Shown here one piece after another: positions 33,657 to 43,500 of a stretch of DNA of 64,000 nt; the first letter of the stretch is position 1; every line of letters starts with the position of its first letter. The notes beneath the pieces are model-generated. The model was not told where the DNA came from. It worked only from the letters and a program-made list of their open reading frames with translations, and did no database searches. Made by a program: the position numbers and the translations under genes. This DNA comes from SYFY01 sp031385325 (GTDB lineage Bacteria; Pseudomonadota; Gammaproteobacteria; Pseudomonadales; Azotimanducaceae), in the NCBI GenBank assembly GCA_031385325.1, contig JANNBJ010000234.1:1-64000 (forward strand), written 5' to 3'.

Positions 33657-33684
33657 GCGGGTGAGGTGTCACCACCCCACCCGC
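33657..33684 (-). terminator. Hairpin between fliC and flaG
   Basis: The arms GCGGGTG (33657-33663) and CACCCGC (33678-33684) pair perfectly, with a nested GGTGTCACC palindrome in the loop. It begins 32 bases after the flagellin stop. There is no T-run, so it is either an mRNA-stabilising 3' structure for the abundant flagellin transcript or a weak terminator. Confidence 0.5.
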
Positions 33685-33715
33685 CGGACTCACTCACTGG
33701 GGTCTGCCCGCTTCA

Positions 33716-35800
33716 TTACTGAAGAAGGGAGAGCACCAGCTGGGGCTGTGCATTAGCCTGTGCCAGAATCGACACACCGGCCTGCTGCAGCACCTGGGTA
33801 CGTGACAACTGCGCCGTTTCCACCGCGAAATCCGCGTCGATAATCCGCGACCGGGCGGCCGTGGTGTTCTCGAGGTTGATCGCGAGGCTCGATACGGTTG
33901 AGTCGAGACGGTTCTGGATCGCACCAAGGTTGGCTCGTTCCCGGTTGACCGAGTCAAGCGCGTTGTCGACCGCCTTCAGTGCCTGTTCGGCGCCATCTAC
34001 GGTGCCAAGGTCGATTTCCGTCAGGAACTGACCATCAGAGGTGCCGCCAAACGTACCGATCTCCAGACCGACGTTGGACACACCGGTTGCACCGTTGGTG
34101 GTACCACCTGAGATCGAGAACGATCCAGCGCTTTCCAGCGTTACAGCACTCGTCACCGATTCCGCAGCTGCGGCGTTGATGTAGATGCCGTCCTGTGTTG
34201 CATCCAGGCCAACTGCCTGACCAAAAGCCGCAGTCGCGACTTCCGCACTGATGTTGCGTCCATCAGCTGCAGACAGGGTCAACGTCGTGCCATTGTCGCT
34301 GGCGACCACACCGGTTCGACCGGAGATCGCGTTGATTGCGTTGATGGCTGATGTTCGATTCACTTCATCGTCCGCACCGGTTGCAAACGCGGAGGTCGAC
34401 ACACCGTTGATGACGATCGCGGCTGCCGCAAGCGTGGTGGAAGTCTGTGCTGCACCACCCACCAGTTGGGTTGCATTGACACGAGCCGTCACACCAGACT
34501 GTTCGCTGACCTTGTTGATCGCGGCAGCTATTGCGATTCCGGAACCTGAGTTGTTGCTGCTTGAAGCAGTGTCATCTGCTGCAAGTGAAGCACCTACCGA
34601 CACGCCGTTGATCAGCAGATCACCAGCCACCAGCGCGTTGATCGTGGTGCCGTCCTGCTTGACGGACGTGGTCGATGCCGAGTTACCGGCAAAGCTGCCT
34701 GCAACGAGACCTGCGTTGGCGATGTTACCGGTACCAGAACCGTCTCCACCTGCCAGAACAACGATCGACGCACCGGTGCGCGAGCTCAGTGTGTAACCAC
34801 CTTCGTAAGTCCCTGCGGCAGTTATACCGGTCGCAGCGGCGGTAACCGTGCTCAGACCAACCTGGATGTTGCGACCATCTTCGGCCACCAGTTGCACGCC
34901 CGAAGCGTTGGCACCGGTGTCGATGGCGGTTACACCAGTCTGCTGGCTCTTGGCGTTGATTGCGGTGACGACTGCTGCCCGGCTGGTATCGGCTGCGGCA
35001 GTGGTGTTCACGGCGATGGCGACACCGTTGATGGTGATCGTACCGGCCAGTACCGCTGCGGTCTGTGAGGTACCGGCAACCACGTTGGTTGCAACCTTGG
35101 CCACCACACCGGTTTCTTCGCTGTGACGGTTCACAGCGGCGACTTTGGCAATCGCGCTGGCCGCGTTGTTGTTGCTGGAAGCGGAGTCATCTGATGCTGC
35201 TGATGGGGAAATCGCTACCCCGTTGATCAGCAGGTCGCCGTTGCCGATGGCATTGGCATTGCCCACCGCGCCAACGCCAGTACCGGCACCGGCACCGAGT
35301 TTGTCGACGGTGACTTTGTTGATCGAGAACTCAACCGTCTCACCAACCCGGGTGCCGATTTGCACGGATGCCTTCAGGCTGCCATCCAGCAGGTTCTTGC
35401 CGTTGAAGTTGGTCTGTTCGCTGACCCGACGCAGTTCGCTGACGAGCTGCTTGGCTTCTGAATCCAGCGCCTGACGGTCCGAAGCGGAGTTCGTCGCGTT
35501 GGCAGATTGCAGGGCCAGTTCTCGCAGTCGCTGCAGGGATTCGGTCATCGCGCCGAGCGCGCCTTCTGCGGTTTGCGCCAAGGAGATACCGTCGTTGGCA
35601 TTCCGGATGGCGACACCCAGGCCACGCACCTGCGCCGTGAAGCGCGTAGCAATCGCGAGGCCGGCTGCGTCGTCGCGAGCGCTGTTGATACGAAGACCGG
35701 ACGACAGGCGGTTCAGCGCCTGCAGGCTCTGCGCCTGGGTCGTGTTCAGGTTACGCTGCGCCGTCAGCGAACCGATGTTGGTATTGATAATCTGAGGCAT
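33716..35800 (-). CDS. fliC: Flagellin, with expanded and duplicated central domain
   Basis: A 694-residue filament subunit. The D0/D1 N-terminus (INTNIGSLTAQRNLNTTQAQSLQALNRLSSGLRINSARDDAAGLAIA) and C-terminus (LDSTVSSLAINLENTTAARSRIIDADFAVETAQLSRTQVLQQAGVSILAQANAQPQLVLSLL) are canonical. Between them lie two related modules, about residues 188-318 and 393-520, each beginning GDLLINGV and ending with a DGRNI strand. Each is itself made of two NGV units. They form the exposed outer domain. It is the only flagellin gene in the window. It is expressed from a sigma-28 promoter (35875-35901) and has a GGAG ribosome binding site. Confidence 0.97.
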   Translation of the reverse strand: MPQIINTNIGSLTAQRNLNTTQAQSLQALNRLSSGLRINSARDDAAGLAIATRFTAQVRGLGVAIRNANDGISLAQTAEGALGAMTESLQRLRELALQSANATNSASDRQALDSEAKQLVSELRRVSEQTNFNGKNLLDGSLKASVQIGTRVGETVEFSINKVTVDKLGAGAGTGVGAVGNANAIGNGDLLINGVAISPSAASDDSASSNNNAASAIAKVAAVNRHSEETGVVAKVATNVVAGTSQTAAVLAGTITINGVAIAVNTTAAADTSRAAVVTAINAKSQQTGVTAIDTGANASGVQLVAEDGRNIQVGLSTVTAAATGITAAGTYEGGYTLSSRTGASIVVLAGGDGSGTGNIANAGLVAGSFAGNSASTTSVKQDGTTINALVAGDLLINGVSVGASLAADDTASSSNNSGSGIAIAAAINKVSEQSGVTARVNATQLVGGAAQTSTTLAAAAIVINGVSTSAFATGADDEVNRTSAINAINAISGRTGVVASDNGTTLTLSAADGRNISAEVATAAFGQAVGLDATQDGIYINAAAAESVTSAVTLESAGSFSISGGTTNGATGVSNVGLEIGTFGGTSDGQFLTEIDLGTVDGAEQALKAVDNALDSVNRERANLGAIQNRLDSTVSSLAINLENTTAARSRIIDADFAVETAQLSRTQVLQQAGVSILAQANAQPQLVLSLLQ

Positions 35801-35874
35801 TCCAATTCGCTCCGTTGTCTATCTTCAGGCTTTTGACCCGTTGGGTCCCGCGGTTGCTGGACACTCGTAGTCAG

Positions 35875-35901
35875 ATAACGGCCGCGAAAGGGGGAACTTT
35901 A
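35875..35901 (-). promoter_or_regulatory. Sigma-28 promoter of flagellin
   Basis: On the minus strand TAAAG (TAAA at 35898-35901) is followed after exactly 15 bases by GCCGTTAT (35875-35882). The FliA consensus is TAAA-N15-GCCGATAA. The flagellin ATG is about 75 bases downstream. This is one of the best promoter matches in the window. Confidence 0.88.
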
Positions 35902-35911
35902 GTGACACCGA

Positions 35912-37141
35912 TCACAAAACGTTGAACAACGAGATCCTGCTGACCCGTATGAAGGCCTGTTGGGCGGCTTCGAGCACAAACGACTGAAAACTCAGGCGGC
36001 TTACTGCCTCGGCGTAGTCGATATCCTGAACTTCGGACAGCAGTGCCTGGGTCGCCAGATTCTGGTCCGCATGAAAGGACTGTGTGGCGGTTACAGTATT
36101 CAGTCGTGCACCCACTTCGGACTGCACTTGCAGGATGTTGTCCGTAGCCTTGTTGAGGTTGCCAAGGCTCTCCTCCATCAGCTTGCGAAATTCGTCCGGG
36201 CGGGTATCAACATCGATTTTTTTCAATCCCTCAGCCAGATTGGCAACAGTCTGCAGCAAACTCTGGTTTTCAGTAGTGGTCACCGTGAAGCGATCCCCTT
36301 CAGCGGGATGCCCATCCAGCTTGAAACGCATCCCGGCAACTTCGATGGGCGAACCGGGTTCATAGGCGATGTTCTGCAATCCCTCGATCACCCGGCCGTC
36401 ACTGGCCCTGCGTACCGTGAAGTTGGTCAAACCACCCGCTTCGGCAGTCGGTCTGAATTCCAGTACGATGTTTTCGGGCAGAAATTCGCTGAGCAAATCG
36501 GAATTGATCACCGCTGACGGAATGATTTCGGCATCACCCCGGTTGCCCGGATGCTGATCTACCTGAAATGACGGGCTGACTGCCGGGATATCCATGAACA
36601 CCTGTTTGCCTGCATCTCCAATCGGCAAATACAGTGCCCGGTCGATCTGCAGTTGTCGCTGACCTTCGTCGCCACGATATCGCACCGTGGTTCCATCCAC
36701 TTCGAATGGCGCAGTGGACCCTTTGTTACCGGCGAACAGGTACTGTCCATCGGTACCCCGCCCATTCATGAGTTCCTTCAACTCCAGAAGTCGTTCGTCG
36801 ATTTCGGCGGCGACAAACTGCCGATCCTGCGCAGTCAGTCCTGCACCACCCGCCTGCAATGCGAGTTCCTGAACCCGCTGCACAATGTCGGTGACCCGTT
36901 TGAGCGCACTTTCTTCCAGCGACAACGCTGTTTCTGCAGCATCGGCGTTGCGAATAAACGTCTCCCGCTGCTCGATATCGCGTTTGAGTGCAATGATCCT
37001 GGCTGCCCCAACCGGATCATCACTGGCTCTGACAATGCGGCGACCGCTGGCAATCTGCTCCTGCGTCGCGGCCAGTTCACGATTGAGACGCTGCATGTCA
37101 CCAACGCCGGAATTCTGGATTTGAGCCGTTGAAATACGCAT
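35912..37141 (-). CDS. flgL: Flagellar hook-filament junction protein FlgL (HAP3)
   Basis: A 409-residue flagellin-like junction protein with N-terminal MRISTAQIQNSGVGDMQRLNRELAATQEQIASGRRIVRASDDPVGAARI and C-terminal LATQALLSEVQDIDYAEAVSRLSFQSFVLEAAQQAFIRVSRISLFNVL. It joins FlgK to the filament. It starts 8 bases after the flgK stop and is the last gene of the flgB operon, just upstream of the fliC promoter. Confidence 0.96.
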   Translation of the reverse strand: MRISTAQIQNSGVGDMQRLNRELAATQEQIASGRRIVRASDDPVGAARIIALKRDIEQRETFIRNADAAETALSLEESALKRVTDIVQRVQELALQAGGAGLTAQDRQFVAAEIDERLLELKELMNGRGTDGQYLFAGNKGSTAPFEVDGTTVRYRGDEGQRQLQIDRALYLPIGDAGKQVFMDIPAVSPSFQVDQHPGNRGDAEIIPSAVINSDLLSEFLPENIVLEFRPTAEAGGLTNFTVRRASDGRVIEGLQNIAYEPGSPIEVAGMRFKLDGHPAEGDRFTVTTTENQSLLQTVANLAEGLKKIDVDTRPDEFRKLMEESLGNLNKATDNILQVQSEVGARLNTVTATQSFHADQNLATQALLSEVQDIDYAEAVSRLSFQSFVLEAAQQAFIRVSRISLFNVL

Positions 37142-37149
37142 GGATTACC

Positions 37150-39789
37150 TCATCGAACTGCGTCGAGCAGCGTGTCAAAAATCTGCCGTGCCGCAGCAAT
37201 AACCTGCGCTGAAGCGTTGTACGCCTGTTCAAACCGAATCAGATCGGCCGCCTCTTCATCCAGGTTGACCCCGGATACGGAATCCCTCGCGGCCACTGAT
37301 TGATCAAGTAGCACCTGCGCCGCTTCCCGCTGTATATCGGCTTCGCTCTGCACATTGCCGACATCCTGCACAATCAGTGCATAGGCTTCGCCGAACGAAA
37401 CCGGTGGATCGCCAAGTACCGTCGCTGCTGAAAAGCCGGCCAGTACCAGTCCGTTTCGGTTGTCACTGGTGGCGTCTTTGTTGAAGCTCACACTGAACTG
37501 GTCGCCTGTTTCCGGCTGACCTGTGATTGATAATCCAAAGCCGAATCCGGTGTCGACATGAGCCGGGTTGGTTGTGAACAGCCCGAGGCCGTCACCCTTC
37601 AAACTGATGCCAGGTGCCAGCTGTGTCGTGACAACACCGCCCACGGAAACATGTTTATAACCTGTCGGTCCTGCGCCATTGACGACCAGTGATTGACCCT
37701 GCTGGTCCTGCACGGTCACCCAGTCGGTCGGATCACCCGCCACGTGTAATGCAATGTCATTGCCATGTACATCGGTCAGGCGCAGGCGAGTCCCGTCCGA
37801 GCGGGCCAGAACACCGCTGTTGGCCAGAACCTGGTTGGCGTTGATGTCGTCGGCCAGCTTGTTGAGTGATGTCGGCTCACTGAAGCTCTGCCCATTGATG
37901 ACCAGCACCATCGCCGTATTGGTGTTGTTCGTTGATATTCCCGTGATATCAAGTTCGGTTACGGCTCGTGCCTGGACTCCGCTGAGCGCGCCCAATGCAT
38001 GCGCAATTTCCCTGGCGCTGGCCGATGGCCCCCAGGAAACGGACTGATTCTGCAATGGTGCACCGGTAACCGGGTCGCGATAAACAACCTCAACCGAGCC
38101 CGCCGAATACCGATTACCACCCGTACCCAGATCCGGTGTAGTCGCTGGCACCAATGGCAGCGCCCCCACCGATGATCCAAGCATGGTAACCAGCCGATCA
38201 CCATCACTGGGCAGCGAAGGTCGTGAGCTACCTGGCACATACGTCAGGCTGCGTAGCGGCGGTACAAAGTGGCGCGGGGACGCGGGATCGGAATTATCCA
38301 TCACATCGTAGGTTGTCGATGAAGTGAAGACGATCTTGAGTGGCGGCACCAGATTGCCGGGTTGAAAAAACGGGTGCGAACGATCATCCACGGATTTCAG
38401 GACCAGCCCGCCGCTGCCTACGTTGTCCGCCGCAGCGTCCAGTCTGATCGGCGCCGCCAGAGCCAGTCTGGCCGGGTCTTCGATGGACAGAGACAGCGCA
38501 CCCGCCATGTTCCGGGTTGGCTCGATGGCATATCGGTTGCCCGGGTTGAATACTGCCCCAGTCAACCGGATGCGTATCCCCTCGAATACAATCTCCTGGG
38601 AGTCGGTTCCATTGAGCACTCCCTGAGCAACAATTTCTCCACCACCCCTGCGATGGACCGTCCAGGCACCGGGCACCTTGTCAGCAAACACGAGCTCATA
38701 GTCCGAACCGGTCAGACGATCCGGAGAATCGATAAACACATCCAGCGCACTATTGGGTGCTTCGCGGTTACCCGGTTGAGGTACGGCGCGATCCCTTGTC
38801 AATGCGGCTGCGTTGACATCCCCGAAGAACAAGCCACCAAACGCGCCCCTTAGATCGAGACCTTCGGAGTGGGTCTGGTTGACCGTTTGGGCGAGCGCAG
38901 CAGCAATTCGGCCGAGCGCATTACCTGCCTCGCGAAGTGTTGAATCACGAAACCGGAGCATGCCACCGAGATCACCGCCGGTAATCGAGGAGGTGATGAT
39001 CTGGCCGGGAACACCCGCATCAGTGTGCAAGGAAATGTCGGCATTGCCCGTCAGTTCAAGTTGTGCCGGTCCTGATCCAAGTACCAGTGGCAATCCCTTG
39101 CCAATGAAAATATTCAACTGGCCAAGTCCTGCGTCTACGGTATTGACGCGGACATGTTCAGCCAGTTCACGCAGCAACTCATCGCGTTGATCGAACAATG
39201 TGTTGGCAACACCACCTTTCTGCGTCGGATCAAGTCCACCCAGACGTTCATTGATGGATGCGAGACTGGTAGCGAGTTCGTTGACACGTTTCAACGAGCT
39301 GTCGAGAAGCTCGTTGACGCCTTTTTCCTGCTCCAGAATTCTCTGGTGCACGCTATTGAACCGCTGCACCAGCGACTCGGCTTCATTCAGGACGATTTGT
39401 CGATCAGGCAATGAGGCAGGCCGCGCGTTGGCACTGTGCAGCGCATCGAAGAATCGTGTCATCGCCTCATCGATTCCGGCACCTTCACCGAAGAACAGAC
39501 CTTCAATCTGTTCCATGCGGGTGGCGAAGGCATCGACATCAGAAAAATTGGCTTGGTCAGAGCGGACCTGGCGCACGCGATAATCATCTGCAATGCGCTG
39601 AATTGAATCCACACGAGCACCGGCTCCGGAAAAGGTCGACGCATTGCCGGACCCCACCTGGGCAATGACCTCGACACGTTGCCTCGAGTAGCCTGGCGTG
39701 TTGGCGTTCGTGATGTTCTGACCCGTTACGGCCAGCGCCTGCTGATTGATGCGTACTCCAGCGACGCCAATACCCAGGAGATCCGCCAT
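37150..39789 (-). CDS. flgK: Flagellar hook-filament junction protein FlgK (HAP1), large
   Basis: An 879-residue HAP1, longer than the usual 450-650. The N-terminus (LLGIGVAGVRINQQALAVTGQNITNANTPGYSRQRVEV) and C-terminus (GVNLDEEAADLIRFEQAYNASAQVIAAARQIFDTLLDAVR) are typical rod/hook-family ends. The extra length is in the central, surface-exposed region. I use the ATG at 39789, which overlaps the flgJ stop as TGATG. A GTG one codon earlier is also in frame. Confidence 0.96.
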   Translation of the reverse strand: MADLLGIGVAGVRINQQALAVTGQNITNANTPGYSRQRVEVIAQVGSGNASTFSGAGARVDSIQRIADDYRVRQVRSDQANFSDVDAFATRMEQIEGLFFGEGAGIDEAMTRFFDALHSANARPASLPDRQIVLNEAESLVQRFNSVHQRILEQEKGVNELLDSSLKRVNELATSLASINERLGGLDPTQKGGVANTLFDQRDELLRELAEHVRVNTVDAGLGQLNIFIGKGLPLVLGSGPAQLELTGNADISLHTDAGVPGQIITSSITGGDLGGMLRFRDSTLREAGNALGRIAAALAQTVNQTHSEGLDLRGAFGGLFFGDVNAAALTRDRAVPQPGNREAPNSALDVFIDSPDRLTGSDYELVFADKVPGAWTVHRRGGGEIVAQGVLNGTDSQEIVFEGIRIRLTGAVFNPGNRYAIEPTRNMAGALSLSIEDPARLALAAPIRLDAAADNVGSGGLVLKSVDDRSHPFFQPGNLVPPLKIVFTSSTTYDVMDNSDPASPRHFVPPLRSLTYVPGSSRPSLPSDGDRLVTMLGSSVGALPLVPATTPDLGTGGNRYSAGSVEVVYRDPVTGAPLQNQSVSWGPSASAREIAHALGALSGVQARAVTELDITGISTNNTNTAMVLVINGQSFSEPTSLNKLADDINANQVLANSGVLARSDGTRLRLTDVHGNDIALHVAGDPTDWVTVQDQQGQSLVVNGAGPTGYKHVSVGGVVTTQLAPGISLKGDGLGLFTTNPAHVDTGFGFGLSITGQPETGDQFSVSFNKDATSDNRNGLVLAGFSAATVLGDPPVSFGEAYALIVQDVGNVQSEADIQREAAQVLLDQSVAARDSVSGVNLDEEAADLIRFEQAYNASAQVIAAARQIFDTLLDAVR

Positions 39790-40742
39790 CACTGGCCTCC
39801 AGTCAAGCTGATGATCGAACGCGCAACAGCCACGATCTTGTCTGCATAACCCGGATCAGTGGCATAACCGCCCTTCTGCAGGTTATCGGCAAACTTGCGC
39901 ACCTGCGCAAGGGCGTCGCCGGAAAATTCTTGCGCCGATGAGAACAACTGTTGGTACCGCGAACTGCCACGCAGGACATCAACGTAGTCACCAACCGCAC
40001 TCTGTAGTGAGTCGTAGACCCGAAACGCTTCGTTCTTTTCCAGAAATCGACCACCCAGGAACTCGCGCGTTGCAGTGTTTACAGCATCACCATTCCATCC
40101 GGTCGCCTTGATGCCAAACAGATTGAAACTGGAATTCCCTTGTTCCGTCTTGATCACCCGCTTGCCCCAACCGGTTTCCAGGACCGCCTGGGCCAATACA
40201 CCAAGCTTGGGTAACGGCGTGCCGTCGAGCGCCCCTTCCAGAGCACTGGACAACTGCAACAGAAAGCCGCGTCGATCCGAATCATCCTTGCCATCAGCAG
40301 GCATCTGTCCAGAGACTTCGTGTGACGTGGTAGTGCTGGCAGGGCCAGTGCCAGACTCTCCCAGCCTGCCACTGAACGGTTGATTGATCTCAACATCCCG
40401 ACGCACCGGCGCGCTCAGTCCGGACAATTGTCGCTCGATGACTTCGGCAAGCCCGATGCCGCCTGAATTGGACAGACTCACCGCCATTTCGCCATCCAGC
40501 ATCTGCTGGTGTGACTCCATCGCCGGACTGCTGAGATAGCTGCCTTCGCCAAACCCGGCGTTGGCCTCGCGCATGCTCTTCAGCCACATATGCAGGAATA
40601 CCGACTCGAATTGTTTGGCAGCTTTTTTCAGCGCCTCCGGCGAGTCCGATGTGGGCTGGGCCTGCAGACCCTTGTAGTCGGTATAGGTCTCGGGACCAAT
40701 CGTCGAAGAGGTGCCATAGCCGCGCAAATCCGGGCCTTGCAT
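39789..40742 (-). CDS. flgJ: Rod assembly protein / peptidoglycan hydrolase FlgJ
   Basis: A 317-residue two-domain protein. Residues about 35-110 are the rod-cap domain (AAKQFESVFLHMWLKSMREANAGFGEGSYLSSPAMESHQQMLDGEMA). Residues about 160-315 are a glucosaminidase domain with the catalytic-Glu segment LAQAVLETGWGKR and NSSFNLFGIKATGWNGDAV. It opens the peptidoglycan for the rod. It overlaps flgI by one base and flgK by one base. Confidence 0.96.
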   Translation of the reverse strand: MQGPDLRGYGTSSTIGPETYTDYKGLQAQPTSDSPEALKKAAKQFESVFLHMWLKSMREANAGFGEGSYLSSPAMESHQQMLDGEMAVSLSNSGGIGLAEVIERQLSGLSAPVRRDVEINQPFSGRLGESGTGPASTTTSHEVSGQMPADGKDDSDRRGFLLQLSSALEGALDGTPLPKLGVLAQAVLETGWGKRVIKTEQGNSSFNLFGIKATGWNGDAVNTATREFLGGRFLEKNEAFRVYDSLQSAVGDYVDVLRGSSRYQQLFSSAQEFSGDALAQVRKFADNLQKGGYATDPGYADKIVAVARSIISLTGGQ

Positions 40743-41848
40743 CAGATCACCACGAGTTCCGCCTGCAAAGCACCTGCCTCACGCAGTGCTTCCAGGATTG
40801 CCATGAGGTCCCCCGGCGCTGCACCAACTTCGTTGACCGCAGTGACGATGTCCTGCAGCGCGACACCGGGTGCAAAGTAGAACATGCGATTGGCTTCTTC
40901 AGTCGCTTCGACATTGCTCTCCGGTACCACCACGGTTTCACCCTCCGAGAACGGTGCCGGCTGACTGACCCCAAGACTCTCGGCAATGGTCACCGTCAGA
41001 CTGCCATGGGTCACCGCTGCAGGTGAAACCCGAACTTGTGCACCGATCACAATCGTGCCGGTGCGGGAGTTGATAACCACACGTGCTGGGCCATCGTCGG
41101 GCGTGATGGCGATATTTTCGAGTTCACTGACAAAGGCTATACGCTGCGATCGGGTGGCCGGGGAACGTACGGCAATTGACGCCGAGTCCAGGGGTTCAGC
41201 AACATCCGGCCCGAACACCGCATTGATTCGCTCAACCAGACGACGCGCCGTGGTGAAATCGGCGCGGTGCAGATTGAACACGATGTGGCTGCCTTCGTTG
41301 AATCCATCCGGCGCCGCCACTTCAACATTGGCGCCTCCAGGAATACGTCCGACACTGGGTACGTTGACGGTAATGGAAGAACCATCCGCGCCTTCGGCGC
41401 CAAAACCACCGACTACCAGATTGCCTTGCGCCACAGCAAAAACTCGTCCATCAAGCCCTTTCAGCGGCGCAACGAGCAGCGTCCCACCACGCAGGCTCTT
41501 GGCATTGCCAATCGATGAGGCAGTGACATCGATACGCATCCCGGGTTTGGCAAACGCCGGCAACTCCGCATGCAGCGCAACGGCAGCCACATTCTTCAGC
41601 TGAGGTGACGATCCGGGAGGCAGTTGAATGCCAAATTCACGCAACATGTTGTTGAACGTCTGGATGGTAAATGGAGTCTGCGTCGTTTGATCACCAGTGC
41701 CACTGAGCCCAACGACCAACCCATACCCCACCAGCTGATTGGAGCGAACCCCGGAAATATCGGCGAGATCCTTCAGCCGTTGTTCACTGGAAGCCTGCAC
41801 TGCACTCGTGGCAGAGAGCAATGCCAGTATCAACCATCGGATCAGCAT
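40742..41848 (-). CDS. flgI: Flagellar P-ring protein FlgI
   Basis: A 368-residue periplasmic P-ring subunit with a cleavable signal peptide (LIRWLILALLSATSAVQA) and the family patterns LKDLADISGVRSNQLVGYGLVVGLSGTGDQT and FTTARRLVERINAVFG. It is of family-typical length and lies 15 bases downstream of flgH. Confidence 0.97.
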   Translation of the reverse strand: MLIRWLILALLSATSAVQASSEQRLKDLADISGVRSNQLVGYGLVVGLSGTGDQTTQTPFTIQTFNNMLREFGIQLPPGSSPQLKNVAAVALHAELPAFAKPGMRIDVTASSIGNAKSLRGGTLLVAPLKGLDGRVFAVAQGNLVVGGFGAEGADGSSITVNVPSVGRIPGGANVEVAAPDGFNEGSHIVFNLHRADFTTARRLVERINAVFGPDVAEPLDSASIAVRSPATRSQRIAFVSELENIAITPDDGPARVVINSRTGTIVIGAQVRVSPAAVTHGSLTVTIAESLGVSQPAPFSEGETVVVPESNVEATEEANRMFYFAPGVALQDIVTAVNEVGAAPGDLMAILEALREAGALQAELVVI

Positions 41849-41863
41849 CAGCAGACTCCTGGG

Positions 41864-42541
41864 TCAGAAGGGAAAGAGAGGATTGAAAAAGAACCGCGTC
41901 AGCCAACCCGCCTTGTTGCTGTCGGCCAGTTCACCGGTGCCGCTGTAGGCAATCCTCGCATCGGCCAGACGAGAAGATGAGATCGTGTTGTTGCCATCGA
42001 CATCTTCCGGTCTCACCAGACCACTGATGCGGACAAACTCTTCACCGCGATTGAGCTGCAGCCATTTTTCACCCTGCACCTGCATCAATCCGTTGGGCAG
42101 TACCCGGGCAATGACAGCCGTGATGGTGCCATCCAGAGAATTACTCTGATCACTTTCGGAATTACCTTTGAAGCCGTTTTCGGACTCGACGCTGGTCAGC
42201 AGATCACCGGCGCCGGAACCTTTGATCAGACTGCCAAGCAGCCTCGGGTTACCGAGTTCCGTTTTGCTCTCTTTGTTGATCGCCGTTTCTGCAGACTTAG
42301 ACGACGAGGTTGACTCTTCCAGTCGAATGGTCAGGAGATCACCAACACGAAGTGCCTTGCGATCCACAAACAGCGCAACCGAACCGCTGGTTGGCAGCAG
42401 GCTGCCGTTCGATGCTGGCACCGCCGCTGGAACATCAGGATAAGTCGGAGAATACAGCGGTTCAGGTCGCGACGGTTGTACCTGCACGCAACCGGCCAAC
42501 AGGACAAGAACGACTGAGCCAACGAGGATTGATCTACGCAT
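41864..42541 (-). CDS. flgH: Flagellar L-ring lipoprotein FlgH
   Basis: A 225-residue outer-membrane L-ring subunit with a lipoprotein signal (SILVGSVVLVLLAGC, lipobox LAGC, Cys18). Typical segments are GSVALFVDRKALRVGDLLTIRLEEST and NGLMQVQGEKWLQLNRGEEFVRISGLVRPEDV. The flgG TAA overlaps its ATG (TAATG). Confidence 0.97.
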   Translation of the reverse strand: MRRSILVGSVVLVLLAGCVQVQPSRPEPLYSPTYPDVPAAVPASNGSLLPTSGSVALFVDRKALRVGDLLTIRLEESTSSSKSAETAINKESKTELGNPRLLGSLIKGSGAGDLLTSVESENGFKGNSESDQSNSLDGTITAVIARVLPNGLMQVQGEKWLQLNRGEEFVRISGLVRPEDVDGNNTISSSRLADARIAYSGTGELADSNKAGWLTRFFFNPLFPF

Positions 42542-43326
42542 TACAGATTCTGCGTCACGAACTGGAGCATCTGATCAGCGGTCGAGACGACCCGCGAGTT
42601 CATTTCATACGCCCGCTGGGTTGCCACCATGTTGACAAGTTCTTCAACGACGCTGACGTTGGACGCTTCAAGGTTGCCGGACAGCAGCTCACCGGCGCCG
42701 TTCTCGCCCGGGGCACTCTGCTGCGCCGCTCCGCTGGACGCGGTTTCAATATAGAGATTGCTGCCCATGGATTGCAGACCGGCAGCATTGACGAAAGTTG
42801 CCAGCTGGATGTTGCCAATCTGGGTGGGTGTTGCACTACCGGGCTGGGTGGCGGTTACGGTGCCGTCCTTGCCAATGCTGACTCGAAGTGCATCGGCCGG
42901 GATCGTGATGGCCGGTTCCAGCGGATAACCCTGAGAGGTGGTGAGTTGACCATCCTGATCCAGATGCAGCTGGCCGTTTCGTGTATACCCGACCGTTCCA
43001 TCCGGCAGCGATACCTGAATGAATCCATTGCCGGTAATGGCCAGATCCATATCATTGTTGGTGGTTTGCAACGAGCCAACGGTGAAATCCTTCTGTGTAC
43101 CTGCAACCCGAACGCCGGTGCCAAGCTGCACGCCATTGGGAATCGTCGTCCCTTGTGTACTCAGCGCACCCGGCTGCTCCTGGATCTGGTACATGAGATC
43201 TTCGAATACCACCCGGTCCTTCTTGAACCCGACGGTTGATACGTTGGCGAGGTTGTTCGAGATGGCTCGAAGCGCAGTATCCTGCGCAGCCAATCCCGTC
43301 TTGCTGACCCACAATGCTGGTTGCAT
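42541..43326 (-). CDS. flgG: Flagellar distal rod protein FlgG
   Basis: A 261-residue distal rod protein of exact family length. Its ends are MQPALWVSKTGLAAQDTALRAISNNLANVSTVGFKKDRVVFEDLMYQ and NVSVVEELVNMVATQRAYEMNSRVVSTADQMLQFV. It has an AAGGAG ribosome binding site. A 174-base gap separates it from flgF, and I see no convincing sigma-54 or sigma-28 promoter in it. Confidence 0.98.
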   Translation of the reverse strand: MQPALWVSKTGLAAQDTALRAISNNLANVSTVGFKKDRVVFEDLMYQIQEQPGALSTQGTTIPNGVQLGTGVRVAGTQKDFTVGSLQTTNNDMDLAITGNGFIQVSLPDGTVGYTRNGQLHLDQDGQLTTSQGYPLEPAITIPADALRVSIGKDGTVTATQPGSATPTQIGNIQLATFVNAAGLQSMGSNLYIETASSGAAQQSAPGENGAGELLSGNLEASNVSVVEELVNMVATQRAYEMNSRVVSTADQMLQFVTQNL

Positions 43327-43500
43327 GTTGTCTCCTTGATATCCCTATCGATCTACAGATGTTCCACGGATGCGACTCACCCTTCGTGCATCCGTTCTGT
43401 TCGCCAGCTTGTTGTCACGTGACTGAAGAGTTCGCGACAACTTTCCGCTCTTTCAAGCTTAGTCGGATTTACGGAGTCTGCCGCCCATGGGGTTGATCGA

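Noticed and set aside
43327..43500. A promoter for flgG in the flgF-flgG gap
   Set aside because: I looked for GG-N10-GC and TAAA-N15-GCCGAT patterns on the minus strand and found none that fit.
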